Counted from the first letter of the stretch, positions 1 to 6,566 are shown. The stretch is DNA of 7,755 nucleotides from an uncultured Oxalobacteraceae bacterium (GCA_946479255.1 CAMLFK010000240.1:1-7755); one strand, 5' to 3'. A program made the numbers and translations. Notes: a model not told the origin generated them from the sequence alone.

Positions 1-1
1 G

Positions 2-376
2 CTGTCGGCCGACACGACCGTCACCATCGACGGCGAGATCCTCGGCAAGCCGGCCGATCCGAAGGAAGCGCATGCGATGCTGGAACGCCTGTCGGGCCGC
101 ACGCACCAGGTGCTGACGTCGGTCGCGCTGCACTACACGGACGTGTTCGAGCAGGTGACGCAGGTGTCGAACGTGCGTTTCGCCCAGCTCACGCCGGCAG
201 CGATCCGCGCCTATTGCGCGACGCCGGAGCCCTACGACAAGGCCGGCGCCTATGGCATCCAGGGCCTCGCCGCCCTGTTCATCGAGCACATCGAAGGCAG
301 CCATTCCGGCATCATGGGCTTGCCCGTGTTCGAGACGGCGCAGTTATTGCAGAAAGCGGGCGTCAGCGCGCTATAA
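2..376 (+). CDS. maf: Maf/YhdE-type nucleoside triphosphate pyrophosphatase, 3' part
   Basis: This is the C-terminal ~124 residues of a Maf-family protein; the start lies left of the window and the stop is TAA at 374-376. Maf/YhdE enzymes hydrolyse dTTP, UTP and modified pyrimidine triphosphates to the monophosphate and pyrophosphate in the cytoplasm, a house-cleaning role also linked to septum formation. Visible family motifs are ADTTV with the acidic catalytic residue at the very start of the fragment, LGKP, the MLERLSGRTHQV segment, and DKAGAYGIQG near the C-terminus. The spacing and wording of these motifs resemble Escherichia coli YhdE more than YceF. The gene lies 95 bases upstream of rng in the same orientation, a pairing common in proteobacteria. 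Codon use is GC-rich like rng, so it is core genome. The assignment is secure; substrate preference is inferred from subfamily resemblance only. Confidence 0.93.
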   Translation: MSADTTVTIDGEILGKPADPKEAHAMLERLSGRTHQVLTSVALHYTDVFEQVTQVSNVRFAQLTPAAIRAYCATPEPYDKAGAYGIQGLAALFIEHIEGSHSGIMGLPVFETAQLLQKAGVSAL

Positions 377-471
377 CGTGACGTATACGGTTGCTCGGCC
401 TTACGCGTGGGCACGGAGTGCTCACCCTACGTGTATGATGTGACCAGAGACAACAATTAGAATCCGGCCTC

Positions 472-1947
472 ATGACTGAAGACATCCTGATCAACATCAC
501 CCCCCAGGAAACGCGCGTCGCGCTGGTGGTTCAGGGTGCCGTACAAGAGCTGCACATCGAGCGTACGCTCACCCGCGGTCTCGCGGGCAACGTCTATCTC
601 GGCAAGGTCGTGCGCGTGCTGCCGGGCATGCAGTCGGCCTTCATCGACATCGGCCTCGAACGCGCCGCGTTCCTGCACGTGGCCGACATCTGGGAAGCCA
701 GGCCGCACGACGGCGCGAACGGCAGCAGCAGCGCCCCTCCAACGCCCATCGAAAAGATCCTGTTCGACGGCCAGGTGCTGACCGTCCAGGTGATCAAGGA
801 CCCGATCGGCACGAAGGGCGCGCGCCTGTCCACGCAGATCTCGATCGCGGGCCGCATGCTCGTCTATCTGCCGCAGGATAAACACATCGGCATCTCGCAG
901 AAGATCGAGAAGGAATCCGAGCGCGAAGCCCTGCGCGCGCGCCTCGCGGGCCTGCTGCCGCCGGACGAAAAAGGCGGCTATATCGTGCGTACGCAGGCCG
1001 AGGACGCGTCCGACGCCGACCTCGCCGCCGACGTCGACTACCTGCGCAAGACGTGGGGCGCCATCATGACGGGTGCGCGCACGCGTCCCGCGACGAGCCT
1101 GCTGTACCAGGACCTGAGCCTGGCCCAGCGCGTGCTGCGCGACTTCGTGCACGACGAGACGGCCGCGATCCTCGTCGACTCGCGCGAGAACTACCTGAAA
1201 CTCGTCGAATTCGCCCAGGTGTACACGCCGAGCGTGCTGTCGCGCCTGCAGCACTACACGGGCGAGCGCCCGCTGTTCGACCTGTACGGCGTCGAGGAAG
1301 AGATCCTGCGCGCGCTGGGCCGGCGCGTCGACCTCAAGTCGGGCGGCTACCTGATCGTCGACCAGACCGAGGCGATGACGACGATCGACGTCAACACGGG
1401 CGGCTTCGTCGGCTGCCGCAATTTCGCCGACACGATCTTCAAGACGAACCTGGAGGCGGCACACGCCATCGCGCGCCAGCTGCGGCTGCGCAACCTGGGC
1501 GGCATCATCATCCTCGACTTCATCGACATGGAGAACAACGAGCATCGCAACGCCGTGCTGCAGGAGTTGAAGAAGACGCTGTCGCGCGACCGCACCAAGG
1601 TATCGGTGTCGAATTTCTCGGCGCTCGGGCTGGTGGAGATGACGCGCAAGCGCACGCGCGAATCGCTGGCGCACATCCTGTGCGAGCCCTGTCCGGCCTG
1701 CGCCGGCAAGGGCCAGGTCAAGACCTCGCGCACGATCTGCTACGAGATCCTGCGCGAGCTGCTGCGCGAGGCGAAGCAGTTCAACCCGCGCGAATTCCGC
1801 ATCCTCGCCTCGCAGGAGGTGGTCGACATGTTCCTCGAGGAGGAGTCGCAGCACCTGGCCATGCTGGGGGACTTCATCGGCAAGAAGATCTCGCTGCAGG
1901 TCGAGACGGCGTACCACCAGGAGCAGTACGACGTGATTTTGATGTAG
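472..1947 (+). CDS. rng: Ribonuclease G
   Basis: A complete 491-residue RNase G (E. coli homologue about 489 residues). It is a cytoplasmic single-strand endoribonuclease of the RNase E/G family that matures the 5' end of 16S rRNA and helps mRNA decay. An S1 RNA-binding domain spans roughly residues 36-115 and is interrupted at 77-92 by a low-complexity loop rich in Gly, Ser and Pro. The DNase I-like catalytic core shows the two metal-binding aspartates, D306 in TTIDVNTG and D349 in ILDFIDM. The cysteine link follows as CEPCPAC at 404-410. There is no long RNase E-type C-terminal scaffold, which separates it from rne. The ATG at 472 begins the family-typical MTEDILIN; the upstream SD is weak. 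No terminator is visible after the stop, so transcripts may continue into the ATPase gene 67 bases downstream. Confidence 0.97.
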   Translation: MTEDILINITPQETRVALVVQGAVQELHIERTLTRGLAGNVYLGKVVRVLPGMQSAFIDIGLERAAFLHVADIWEARPHDGANGSSSAPPTPIEKILFDGQVLTVQVIKDPIGTKGARLSTQISIAGRMLVYLPQDKHIGISQKIEKESEREALRARLAGLLPPDEKGGYIVRTQAEDASDADLAADVDYLRKTWGAIMTGARTRPATSLLYQDLSLAQRVLRDFVHDETAAILVDSRENYLKLVEFAQVYTPSVLSRLQHYTGERPLFDLYGVEEEILRALGRRVDLKSGGYLIVDQTEAMTTIDVNTGGFVGCRNFADTIFKTNLEAAHAIARQLRLRNLGGIIILDFIDMENNEHRNAVLQELKKTLSRDRTKVSVSNFSALGLVEMTRKRTRESLAHILCEPCPACAGKGQVKTSRTICYEILRELLREAKQFNPREFRILASQEVVDMFLEEESQHLAMLGDFIGKKISLQVETAYHQEQYDVILM

Positions 1948-2014
1948 GCTTTAAATCAATGGACCGCACAAGCCAAGCAACGATGGGGATCAGCCCAGAA
2001 AGAGCGCAACAACG

Positions 2015-3433
2015 ATGAAGCTGGAATCCGTCCGGTTACGAAATTTCCGACTGTTCACCGACGTGACGTGCGATTTACATCCGGAACTGACCGTCTTCAT
2101 CGCAAACAATGGTGGCGGAAAAACCAGCATACTCGATGCGATCCGCGTTTTGTTTGACACTTATCTTGCCGCGTTCCCATCAGGTAAAGGCCGCAGCATA
2201 AAACTAACCGATGTGCGCACCGTTGTCTCCAATGGCGACATGCGTAGCAAAGTCCAAGCTTTTCCAGCGGAGATACATGGACATGGAAGTCTGGCCGACG
2301 GCGCTGCTCCGATCTCGTGGCGGCGCGCTTTGAACACCGCTAAAGCCGGCACCACCATCAAAGACGCGCGGCCCCTGGCACAATACGGCGCGGCGCTGTA
2401 CGCCCGCGCGGCACAGAATGGCTCGCAACAAGATTGGCCACTGCTGGCCTATTATGGGACCGGTCGCCTGTGGAATCAAAAAAAGCTCACCGCCGGAAAA
2501 ATGTTTGCCACCGGCTTTGATTCGAGGGCATCGGCCTACATCGATTGCATGGAACCGGCGTCCAGCTACAAATACTTTCTGGAATGGTTCGCCTATGCCT
2601 ACCGTTCGGTCACCCAAAGCAAAATCCGCTATATGGAAAACACGCCCGGCGCCTCCGCGCAGGAAGTGATTTCGCATCAAAGCGCGCTATCGCCGCTGGT
2701 CGCCGCGGTTCAGGAGGCCGTGAATATCGTTCTGGCCCCAACCGGATGGAAAAACCTGTGGTATTCAGAAACGCAGTCGGACGTCACCGTTGGACACAAC
2801 GATTTTGGCGTGCTCGCGGTGAGCCAGTTAAGCGACGGCATCCGCAACAGTCTCGGCATGGTGGCCGATATCGCCTTTCGCGCCGTGCAGCTCAACCCGC
2901 ATCTGGGGGCACGGGCAGCCAAGGCCACCGCAGGCATCGTCTTGATCGACGAAGTGGATATGCATTTGCATCCATCGTGGCAACAAGTTTTCCTGGCCAG
3001 TCTGCGGGAAGCTTTTCCACTGATCCAGTTCATCGTGACGACCCACGGCCCGCAAGTGCTCACCAGTATAGATTCCGCCTGCATCCGGGTTTTACATCAG
3101 TTCCAGGCCGAAGATTCCGGCATGCTGGAAACCGGAATCAGACACGTCACTTTGCAGACGAAGGGCGTGGCCAGCTCCGATCTGCTTGCCGAAATCATGG
3201 GTGTCGATCCGGTTCCGGACGTACCGGAGTCGCGCATGCTAGCCGAATATCATGCTTTGATTCAGCAAAATCTGCACACAGAATCCCGTGCGGAAGCGCT
3301 GCGTGCGCAATTGAACACACATTTTGGACCAGCACATCCGGTGATGCTCGATTGCGACCGGATGATACGTTTGCAAGGATTTAAGCAAAGGTTGCCGGTC
3401 GAGCCGCTTGCGCAAGACCATCGCGCGGGCTGA
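2015..3433 (+). CDS. ptuA: PtuA-like AAA/ABC-type ATPase of a Septu-like defence pair
   Basis: A 472-residue SMC/RecF-like ATPase of the COG3950 type. The N-terminus MKLESVRLRNFRLF is the usual first strand and helix. Walker A is NNGGGKTS at 31-38 (Lys36; Asn replaces the usual first Gly). YYGTGRLW at 146-153 is a family block. The ABC-like signature is QLSDGIRN at 271-278. Walker B is IVLIDEVD at 308-315 with D312 and E313, followed by HLHPSWQQ, and the H-loop is VTTHGPQVL with H344. All ATPase motifs are intact. In Septu, and in retron-Ec78 effectors, such ATPases partner an HNH nuclease encoded immediately downstream, as here (3-base gap). No reverse transcriptase or space for a retron RNA lies upstream, so a Septu-type assignment fits better. 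GC content and codon use are lower than in rng, suggesting transfer. A purine-rich AGAAAGAG at 1998-2005 may serve as SD. Function is inferred from family and context. Confidence 0.82.
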   Translation: MKLESVRLRNFRLFTDVTCDLHPELTVFIANNGGGKTSILDAIRVLFDTYLAAFPSGKGRSIKLTDVRTVVSNGDMRSKVQAFPAEIHGHGSLADGAAPISWRRALNTAKAGTTIKDARPLAQYGAALYARAAQNGSQQDWPLLAYYGTGRLWNQKKLTAGKMFATGFDSRASAYIDCMEPASSYKYFLEWFAYAYRSVTQSKIRYMENTPGASAQEVISHQSALSPLVAAVQEAVNIVLAPTGWKNLWYSETQSDVTVGHNDFGVLAVSQLSDGIRNSLGMVADIAFRAVQLNPHLGARAAKATAGIVLIDEVDMHLHPSWQQVFLASLREAFPLIQFIVTTHGPQVLTSIDSACIRVLHQFQAEDSGMLETGIRHVTLQTKGVASSDLLAEIMGVDPVPDVPESRMLAEYHALIQQNLHTESRAEALRAQLNTHFGPAHPVMLDCDRMIRLQGFKQRLPVEPLAQDHRAG

Positions 3434-3436
3434 AAA

Positions 3437-3661
3437 ATGCGAAAACTGGACCGGGATGAGGTTCCTCCGGCCTGCCTGGTCAGGCATAGACATGGTGTGC
3501 ATCCATGGAGCAGCCTGACCAGGGAGGAAAGAAGCGAGATCTGGACCAAGCTCGATTCCATGCAGTATGGACGGTGCGCTTACTGCGAAGCGGATCTCAG
3601 CAACGCGCGACATATTGAGCATTTCCGCCAGCGGCATAGCTACCCCAAGGGACTTTTCTAA
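3437..3661 (+). pseudogene. ptuB: Truncated PtuB-like HNH endonuclease
   Basis: A 74-codon reading frame matching the N-terminal third of the TIGR02646/PtuB HNH nuclease family, the usual partner of PtuA ATPases. Seen are the first zinc-binding pair C47-x-x-C50 in RCAYCEAD and the HIEHFRQR block with the presumed catalytic His62, followed by SYPKGLF and a stop. Full-length relatives are around 200 residues and continue with a W-x-NLF-x-SC-type block carrying the rest of the HNH fold and the second cysteine pair. None of that appears in any forward frame before 3834. The break falls in the middle of the active site, so the product should not cleave DNA. One forward frame reads QGTF instead of KGLF at the end, which is closer to the family wording and suggests loss of one C from the run at 3643-3646, in addition to a rearrangement just after it. 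Confidence 0.75.
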
Positions 3662-3834
3662 GACATTTTAGGCATGGCATTCGCGCGGAGGGCCAGCGTG
3701 GACATAGGGGCAAGTTCACATGTGAGCGCACGCAGTTTTAACGATGCCTCAGCATGGTTGACATAAAGATAAACCCTCCCCATAATTTCCTCGCGGTCAA
3801 ACATTAGCCCGCTGGCTGGGGACAAAGGGAATCA
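3662..3834 (+). other. Intergenic junction between broken ptuB and the T6SS cassette
   Basis: These 173 bases separate the two foreign modules. No frame continues the HNH nuclease, and no other gene is recognisable. The left half is GC-rich and featureless apart from the 10-base perfect palindrome TCACATGTGA at 3716-3725. The right half contains the promoter at 3758-3786 and the SD AAAGGGA at 3824-3830, four bases before the PAAR start codon. The recombination point that truncated ptuB probably lies at or just after 3655-3661. Confidence 0.6.
3758..3786 (+). promoter_or_regulatory. Near-consensus sigma-70 promoter for the T6SS cargo operon
   Basis: TTGACA at 3758-3763 is a perfect -35 hexamer, followed after exactly 17 bases by CATAAT at 3781-3786, a five-of-six match to the -10 consensus. 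Transcription would begin near 3793 and give a leader of about 40 bases ending in a good SD. It is the only convincing promoter upstream of the five tightly packed cargo genes, so it probably drives all of them. The palindrome TCACATGTGA at 3716-3725, 32 bases upstream of the -35, is a possible regulator site. Confidence 0.68.
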
Positions 3835-4245
3835 ATGGGTAAGCCAATAATTCGGATGGGTGACAAGACCAGCCACGGTGGCACCGTGATCAGTGGAGAC
3901 TTGACTTGGACGATTTACGACAAAGCGGTGGCGAGGGTCGGCGACCTGACGGTATGCCAGAAATGCAAAGGCACGTTCGCCATTACCGAAGGCGCTGACG
4001 ACCTGAATGGATTTGGCCAATCAGCGGCGAGACAAGGCGACAAGACCGCATGTGGCGCGACCCTAATCGCTACGCAGTCTTTGGCGTCGTGGGATCAGAA
4101 CTCCGAGCAAGGGGGCTCTGCTTCTCATGCGGAAAGCCCGCTGGAAGCGACAAGCAAAACTATCGCTCAAGAAGCGCCAACCATATGCCTTGAATGTCTT
4201 GCCGCGGCCGCAGCCACTGGGGCGGCCATGGTGGTGAGAAGCTAG
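3835..4245 (+). CDS. PAAR-domain T6SS spike-tip protein
   Basis: A 136-residue PAAR protein. PAAR proteins form the sharp zinc-bound cone on the VgrG spike of the type VI secretion system and carry or recruit effectors. The PAAR domain fills residues 1-80: MGDKTSHGG at 8-16, ARVGD at 33-37, the pair C41-x-x-C44, TEG at 51-53, and a second ARQGDKTACGATLI block at 65-78. H14, C41, C44 and C73 are the likely metal ligands. A non-PAAR extension (81-136) contains a second CLEC pair (118-121) and a hydrophobic alanine-rich tail, possibly a docking segment for the effector complex. The start at 3835 is supported by SD AAAGGGA four bases upstream. It is the first gene of the operon and corresponds in position to PAAR4 (PA3904) of P. 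aeruginosa. Specificity for the downstream effector is inferred from context. Confidence 0.9.
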   Translation: MGKPIIRMGDKTSHGGTVISGDLTWTIYDKAVARVGDLTVCQKCKGTFAITEGADDLNGFGQSAARQGDKTACGATLIATQSLASWDQNSEQGGSASHAESPLEATSKTIAQEAPTICLECLAAAAATGAAMVVRS

Positions 4246-4247
4246 CG

Positions 4248-4742
4248 ATGATCAACGTTATCGAGCGATTCCAAGTCCTTCGGCAAAGCCAGGACATGCT
4301 CAATCTCTATGCACTGGTGGACGGTTTCCAGTACGAGCAGCATACAGGCCAGCGCATCCAGTACCAGCAAGGCCTCAATCGTCCCATCCTGCACGGCACG
4401 GAGGACGAACCACTCGCGCACGCAGGGCCATGGCTGGTAGATGCAACGAAAGCCGACGAGCAGGTGCCGCAACTTCAGGAGCTCGAACAAGCCTTGCCGT
4501 CCGTCTCCTGGCTAATCACCTCCATCGATCTGGAAGGCCTGTCGCAGCTGCTGCAACTGAAGCTGGAGGCGGAGCTGCCGGATGGCAGGAAGGCCCTTCT
4601 GCGGTTCTATGACCCTCGGGTGCTGGGGAACCTTTACCACACGATGGACGCTGGACAGCGCGCCGAATTCTTCCACCTTGTCGATGAGTGGCACTTCATC
4701 TACAACGGTCAGCGGGTCGCGACAGGGAGAACCGATGCTTAA
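4248..4742 (+). CDS. DUF4123 T6SS effector adaptor (TecT-like)
   Basis: A 164-residue DUF4123 protein. This family (Tap/TEC) consists of cytoplasmic adaptor chaperones that load a specific effector onto its PAAR or VgrG carrier and are not themselves secreted. Diagnostic blocks are LYALVDG at 20-26, GPWLVDA at 60-66, SWLITS at 87-92 and the family hallmark RFYDPRVL at 119-126. The ATG at 4248 is two bases after the PAAR stop; an upstream in-frame ATG at 4194 would overlap the PAAR gene by 52 bases and adds non-family residues, so 4248 is preferred. The 3' end overlaps the next gene by 8 bases, implying translational coupling. The order PAAR, DUF4123, small protein, Tox-REase-5 matches PA3904-PA3907, where TecT is the DUF4123 protein that delivers TseT. 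Confidence 0.9.
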   Translation: MINVIERFQVLRQSQDMLNLYALVDGFQYEQHTGQRIQYQQGLNRPILHGTEDEPLAHAGPWLVDATKADEQVPQLQELEQALPSVSWLITSIDLEGLSQLLQLKLEAELPDGRKALLRFYDPRVLGNLYHTMDAGQRAEFFHLVDEWHFIYNGQRVATGRTDA

Positions 4743-5070
4743 GCTCAGCGAAGCGCAACTCGCCCATTTGGACCATCTTGAGAAGCTCCAGTATGTGGGC
4801 GAGGTACGCAAGAACATCATCACCGAACATTCAGAGCTGGCCGACGACGGCACCTTAAAAACTCGTCTTGAGCAAGCGTACAGACATGCAGCCGCTCTTG
4901 GTTTCAGGGAGGGATCATCCGTCACCCAGTTTCTCTACTATGAGGCCTTCGCCCCCGGCTTCTATCGTCAGCCGGCAATCAACGCATGGCTGACAAAGCC
5001 GGGGCAAAGCGTCGAGCAGCGGTTTGCCGACCTCGTCGTGAAAATGAGATCCCACTTGAAGGAGTTCTGA
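4735..5070 (+). CDS. Small helical protein, probable co-chaperone (co-TecT-like)
   Basis: A 111-residue, largely helical, charged protein with no signal peptide or membrane segment. The start at 4735 is set by AGGGAG at 4724-4729, five bases upstream; it overlaps the end of the DUF4123 gene by 8 bases. The longer in-frame ORF from 4582 lies inside the DUF4123 gene and is rejected. I recognise no catalytic motif. Its position between the DUF4123 adaptor and the Tox-REase-5 effector is that of PA3906 (co-TecT) in P. aeruginosa, a co-chaperone that works with TecT to load TseT onto its PAAR protein. The middle block LGFREGSSVTQFLYYEAFAPGF (residues 55-76) resembles the pattern of small proteins found in other PAAR-DUF4123 operons. 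The co-chaperone role is an inference from gene order and size, not from a recognised domain. Confidence 0.72.
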   Translation: MLKLSEAQLAHLDHLEKLQYVGEVRKNIITEHSELADDGTLKTRLEQAYRHAAALGFREGSSVTQFLYYEAFAPGFYRQPAINAWLTKPGQSVEQRFADLVVKMRSHLKEF

Positions 5071-5664
5071 ATGGCAGCACTTGCCGTCCCAGTTATTGAA
5101 GGAGCAGCGCTGGCGCTGTTGCGGGCCCTTGGCGTTGTCGCTGTCACGGGTGCCGGCGCGGCCGCCATCAACGAAGCAGCGAAAAAGAAAGCCGAGTCCG
5201 CCGAGCGGGCAAAGGCTGCGCCCATCGCGAAGGCCGGATCGCAAACAAAGACGCGGGACACATGCTCAAAGTGCCCTCCAGATTGCGGAACGTTGGTTGC
5301 TCGGAACTGGCATATGTCTGACGAGGCGCGTGCCTATCAAGCGCGAATCACAGGGTTTACTCCGCGAACCGAGTGGAGATTTGGCGGTACAGACTTTGAT
5401 GGATTCAAGTCGCAAGCCTGTCTACTGCTGGAAGCGAAGGCGGGTTACGATCAGTTTTTCGTGTCCGGGCAGGAGCCTGAATTTTTCTTTAATATCACGG
5501 GCCGAATCAAGATTATGAAGCAGGCAAACACGCAAAGCGCGGTCATAGATGCCTCACCGCCGTCTCAACTGCACTGGCATTTTATGCAGCCGTTAAGTCA
5601 CGCTTACTTCACCCAAGCGTTCCGAACGGCTCTCCTACCCATCATTACTGTTCTGACCCCATGA
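5071..5664 (+). CDS. T6SS DNase effector, Tox-REase-5 domain (TseT-like)
   Basis: A 197-residue antibacterial toxin. Residues 3-36 form a hydrophobic Ala/Gly/Val/Leu segment, followed by a charged Lys/Glu/Ala-rich stretch (37-55), then the toxin domain (about 62-197) of the Tox-REase-5 family (restriction-endonuclease fold). The domain opens with a cysteine cluster C65, C68, C72 and includes AYQARITGF at 88-96. The nuclease core is FDGF at 109-112 (D110) with LLEAK at 119-123 (E121, K123), a D...ExK arrangement, followed by YDQFF at 126-130. The conserved blocks QANTQ at 151-155 and LHWHFMQP at 167-174 are also present. All core residues are intact. The start ATG abuts the preceding stop and has SD AAGGAG six bases upstream. 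Its own stop overlaps the immunity gene start (ATGA). It should degrade DNA inside a recipient cell; P. aeruginosa TseT (PA3907) is the characterised relative. Confidence 0.88.
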   Translation: MAALAVPVIEGAALALLRALGVVAVTGAGAAAINEAAKKKAESAERAKAAPIAKAGSQTKTRDTCSKCPPDCGTLVARNWHMSDEARAYQARITGFTPRTEWRFGGTDFDGFKSQACLLLEAKAGYDQFFVSGQEPEFFFNITGRIKIMKQANTQSAVIDASPPSQLHWHFMQPLSHAYFTQAFRTALLPIITVLTP

Positions 5665-6392
5665 GCCTTTACCTCACCATCAGCGCGAACTTTCGGACTG
5701 GCGCCACTCTTCCATCAATAGACGACCAGTACAATGATCTCTGGAAGCTCGCCAAATTTCTCGAAACTGCGGGTTTTCCCATTAATGAATGGTTTCCACC
5801 CGCAGCCACTCCGGCGGCCTCATTGTTAAACCCGGCATTTTCCGCGACTGGCCCCAGCCCAGCCGCACTTGCCATGAGCAAGGCTGACAAAGCCAACCTT
5901 GCATCGGACCTGCGGATTCTGGGCGTCTGGAACGGTATCGAAGATTCTGGCGGCGCCGCATACACCACAACCTACAACACTAGCCGCATCCCTTCAAACC
6001 TCGATTTCAGCGCAAAGGACGCCAGCGCTTTTCAAGACTATCGCAATGTAGTCAAGCTCGTTCAATCAGTAATGGGGTTGTGGAATCCTATGCTCGTGAA
6101 GGTGGCCCCCGGCGGTTATAGTGAGAAAAGTGTCTTCCCTGACCGCCCGGCAGTCGGATGGATGATTTACCTCCCGTTTGAGGTAAGCGCAAGGCAAGTG
6201 CCGGAAGCTGCACAGGTCATTCCGATTAAGACTGCGGATGGCAAGACAACCCAAGGCACGTTGATCATTACGACCATGGACACGTTCGACGTAGCTAATC
6301 CCGACCACATAAAAAAAGCAAACGCCATCGAAACCCGGCTTGTAGACCAGGACCTGCTCCCGACGTTGAGGGAGTTTGTAACGAGGTTTTAG
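5661..6392 (+). CDS. Imm52-family immunity protein (TsiT-like)
   Basis: A 243-residue protein whose ATG overlaps the effector stop as ATGA, the classic toxin-immunity coupling that keeps antidote made with toxin. The C-terminal half carries blocks I recognise from Imm52, the immunity family paired with Tox-REase-5 toxins: SVFPDRPAVGWMIYLP at 157-172, QVPEA at 179-183, DTFD at 207-210, and IETRLVDQDLLP at 223-234. There is no signal peptide, so it acts in the cytoplasm, consistent with a toxin that targets DNA. By position it corresponds to TsiT (PA3908). It should bind and block the Tox-REase-5 domain; this is family knowledge, not visible in the sequence. The stop at 6390-6392 is followed within about 30-50 bases by IS21-type sequence, and no clear terminator was seen. 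Confidence 0.84.
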   Translation: MSLYLTISANFRTGATLPSIDDQYNDLWKLAKFLETAGFPINEWFPPAATPAASLLNPAFSATGPSPAALAMSKADKANLASDLRILGVWNGIEDSGGAAYTTTYNTSRIPSNLDFSAKDASAFQDYRNVVKLVQSVMGLWNPMLVKVAPGGYSEKSVFPDRPAVGWMIYLPFEVSARQVPEAAQVIPIKTADGKTTQGTLIITTMDTFDVANPDHIKKANAIETRLVDQDLLPTLREFVTRF

Positions 6393-6440
6393 TGCACGAT
6401 CGGTTTAAGTTCGCTCAGCGCTGGCTATCGTTAACTGGGT

Positions 6441-6566
6441 ATTCCGGTCCATCGTGACCAGCGATTCCGCTATCGTGACCACCCATTCCGGTCTATCGTG
6501 ACCGATTTCGGCCGCCACCGGAATCGGCGGTCACGATGCCGGAATCAACGGTCACGATACCGGAAT
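6441..6566. repeat. Mirrored array of IS21-type 17-19 bp repeats
   Basis: Three direct copies of a repeat of the form ATTCCGGTCTATCGTGACC lie at 6441-6459, 6464-6480 and 6485-6503. Copies in the opposite orientation follow: a degenerate one at 6508-6524 and two good ones, GGTCACGATGCCGGAAT at 6529-6545 and GGTCACGATACCGGAAT at 6550-6566. Start-to-start spacing is 23 and 21 on the left and 21 and 21 on the right, about two helical turns. The whole array is symmetric around 6504-6505. Multiple repeats at each end are known for IS21 elements as transposase-binding sites; a left and a right set facing each other this closely is not the usual layout. Confidence 0.85.

Noticed and set aside
434..439. 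TATGAT as a -10 box for rng
   Set aside because: No acceptable -35 hexamer at 15-19 bases upstream; too weak to list as a promoter.
457..1917. Long 486-codon reading frame on the minus strand
   Set aside because: It is antisense to rng; the Arg/Leu/Asp/Val-rich composition is typical of the shadow of a GC-rich gene and rng matches its family end to end.
1948..2014. Retron RNA or reverse transcriptase gene upstream of the ATPase
   Set aside because: Only 67 bases are available, and no RT motif occurs anywhere in the window, so a retron-Ec78 assignment is not supported.
1053..2018. Long forward frame overlapping rng
   Set aside because: Arg/Pro/Gly-rich out-of-frame shadow of rng with no recognisable domain.
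4194..4247. Upstream start for the DUF4123 gene
   Set aside because: It would overlap the PAAR gene and add residues that do not resemble the family; the ATG at 4248 begins the family-like sequence.
4582..4734. Upstream start for the 111-residue protein
   Set aside because: It lies within the DUF4123 coding region and has no SD; the ATG at 4735 has AGGGAG at good spacing.
6393..6421. Terminator after the immunity gene
   Set aside because: Only the short palindrome CAGCGCTG at 6417-6424 is present with no T-run; not enough to call a terminator.
6441..6566. CRISPR-like array
   Set aside because: The repeats are only 17-19 bases, spacers are 2-5 bases, half the copies are inverted, and istA follows directly; they are IS21 terminal-type repeats.
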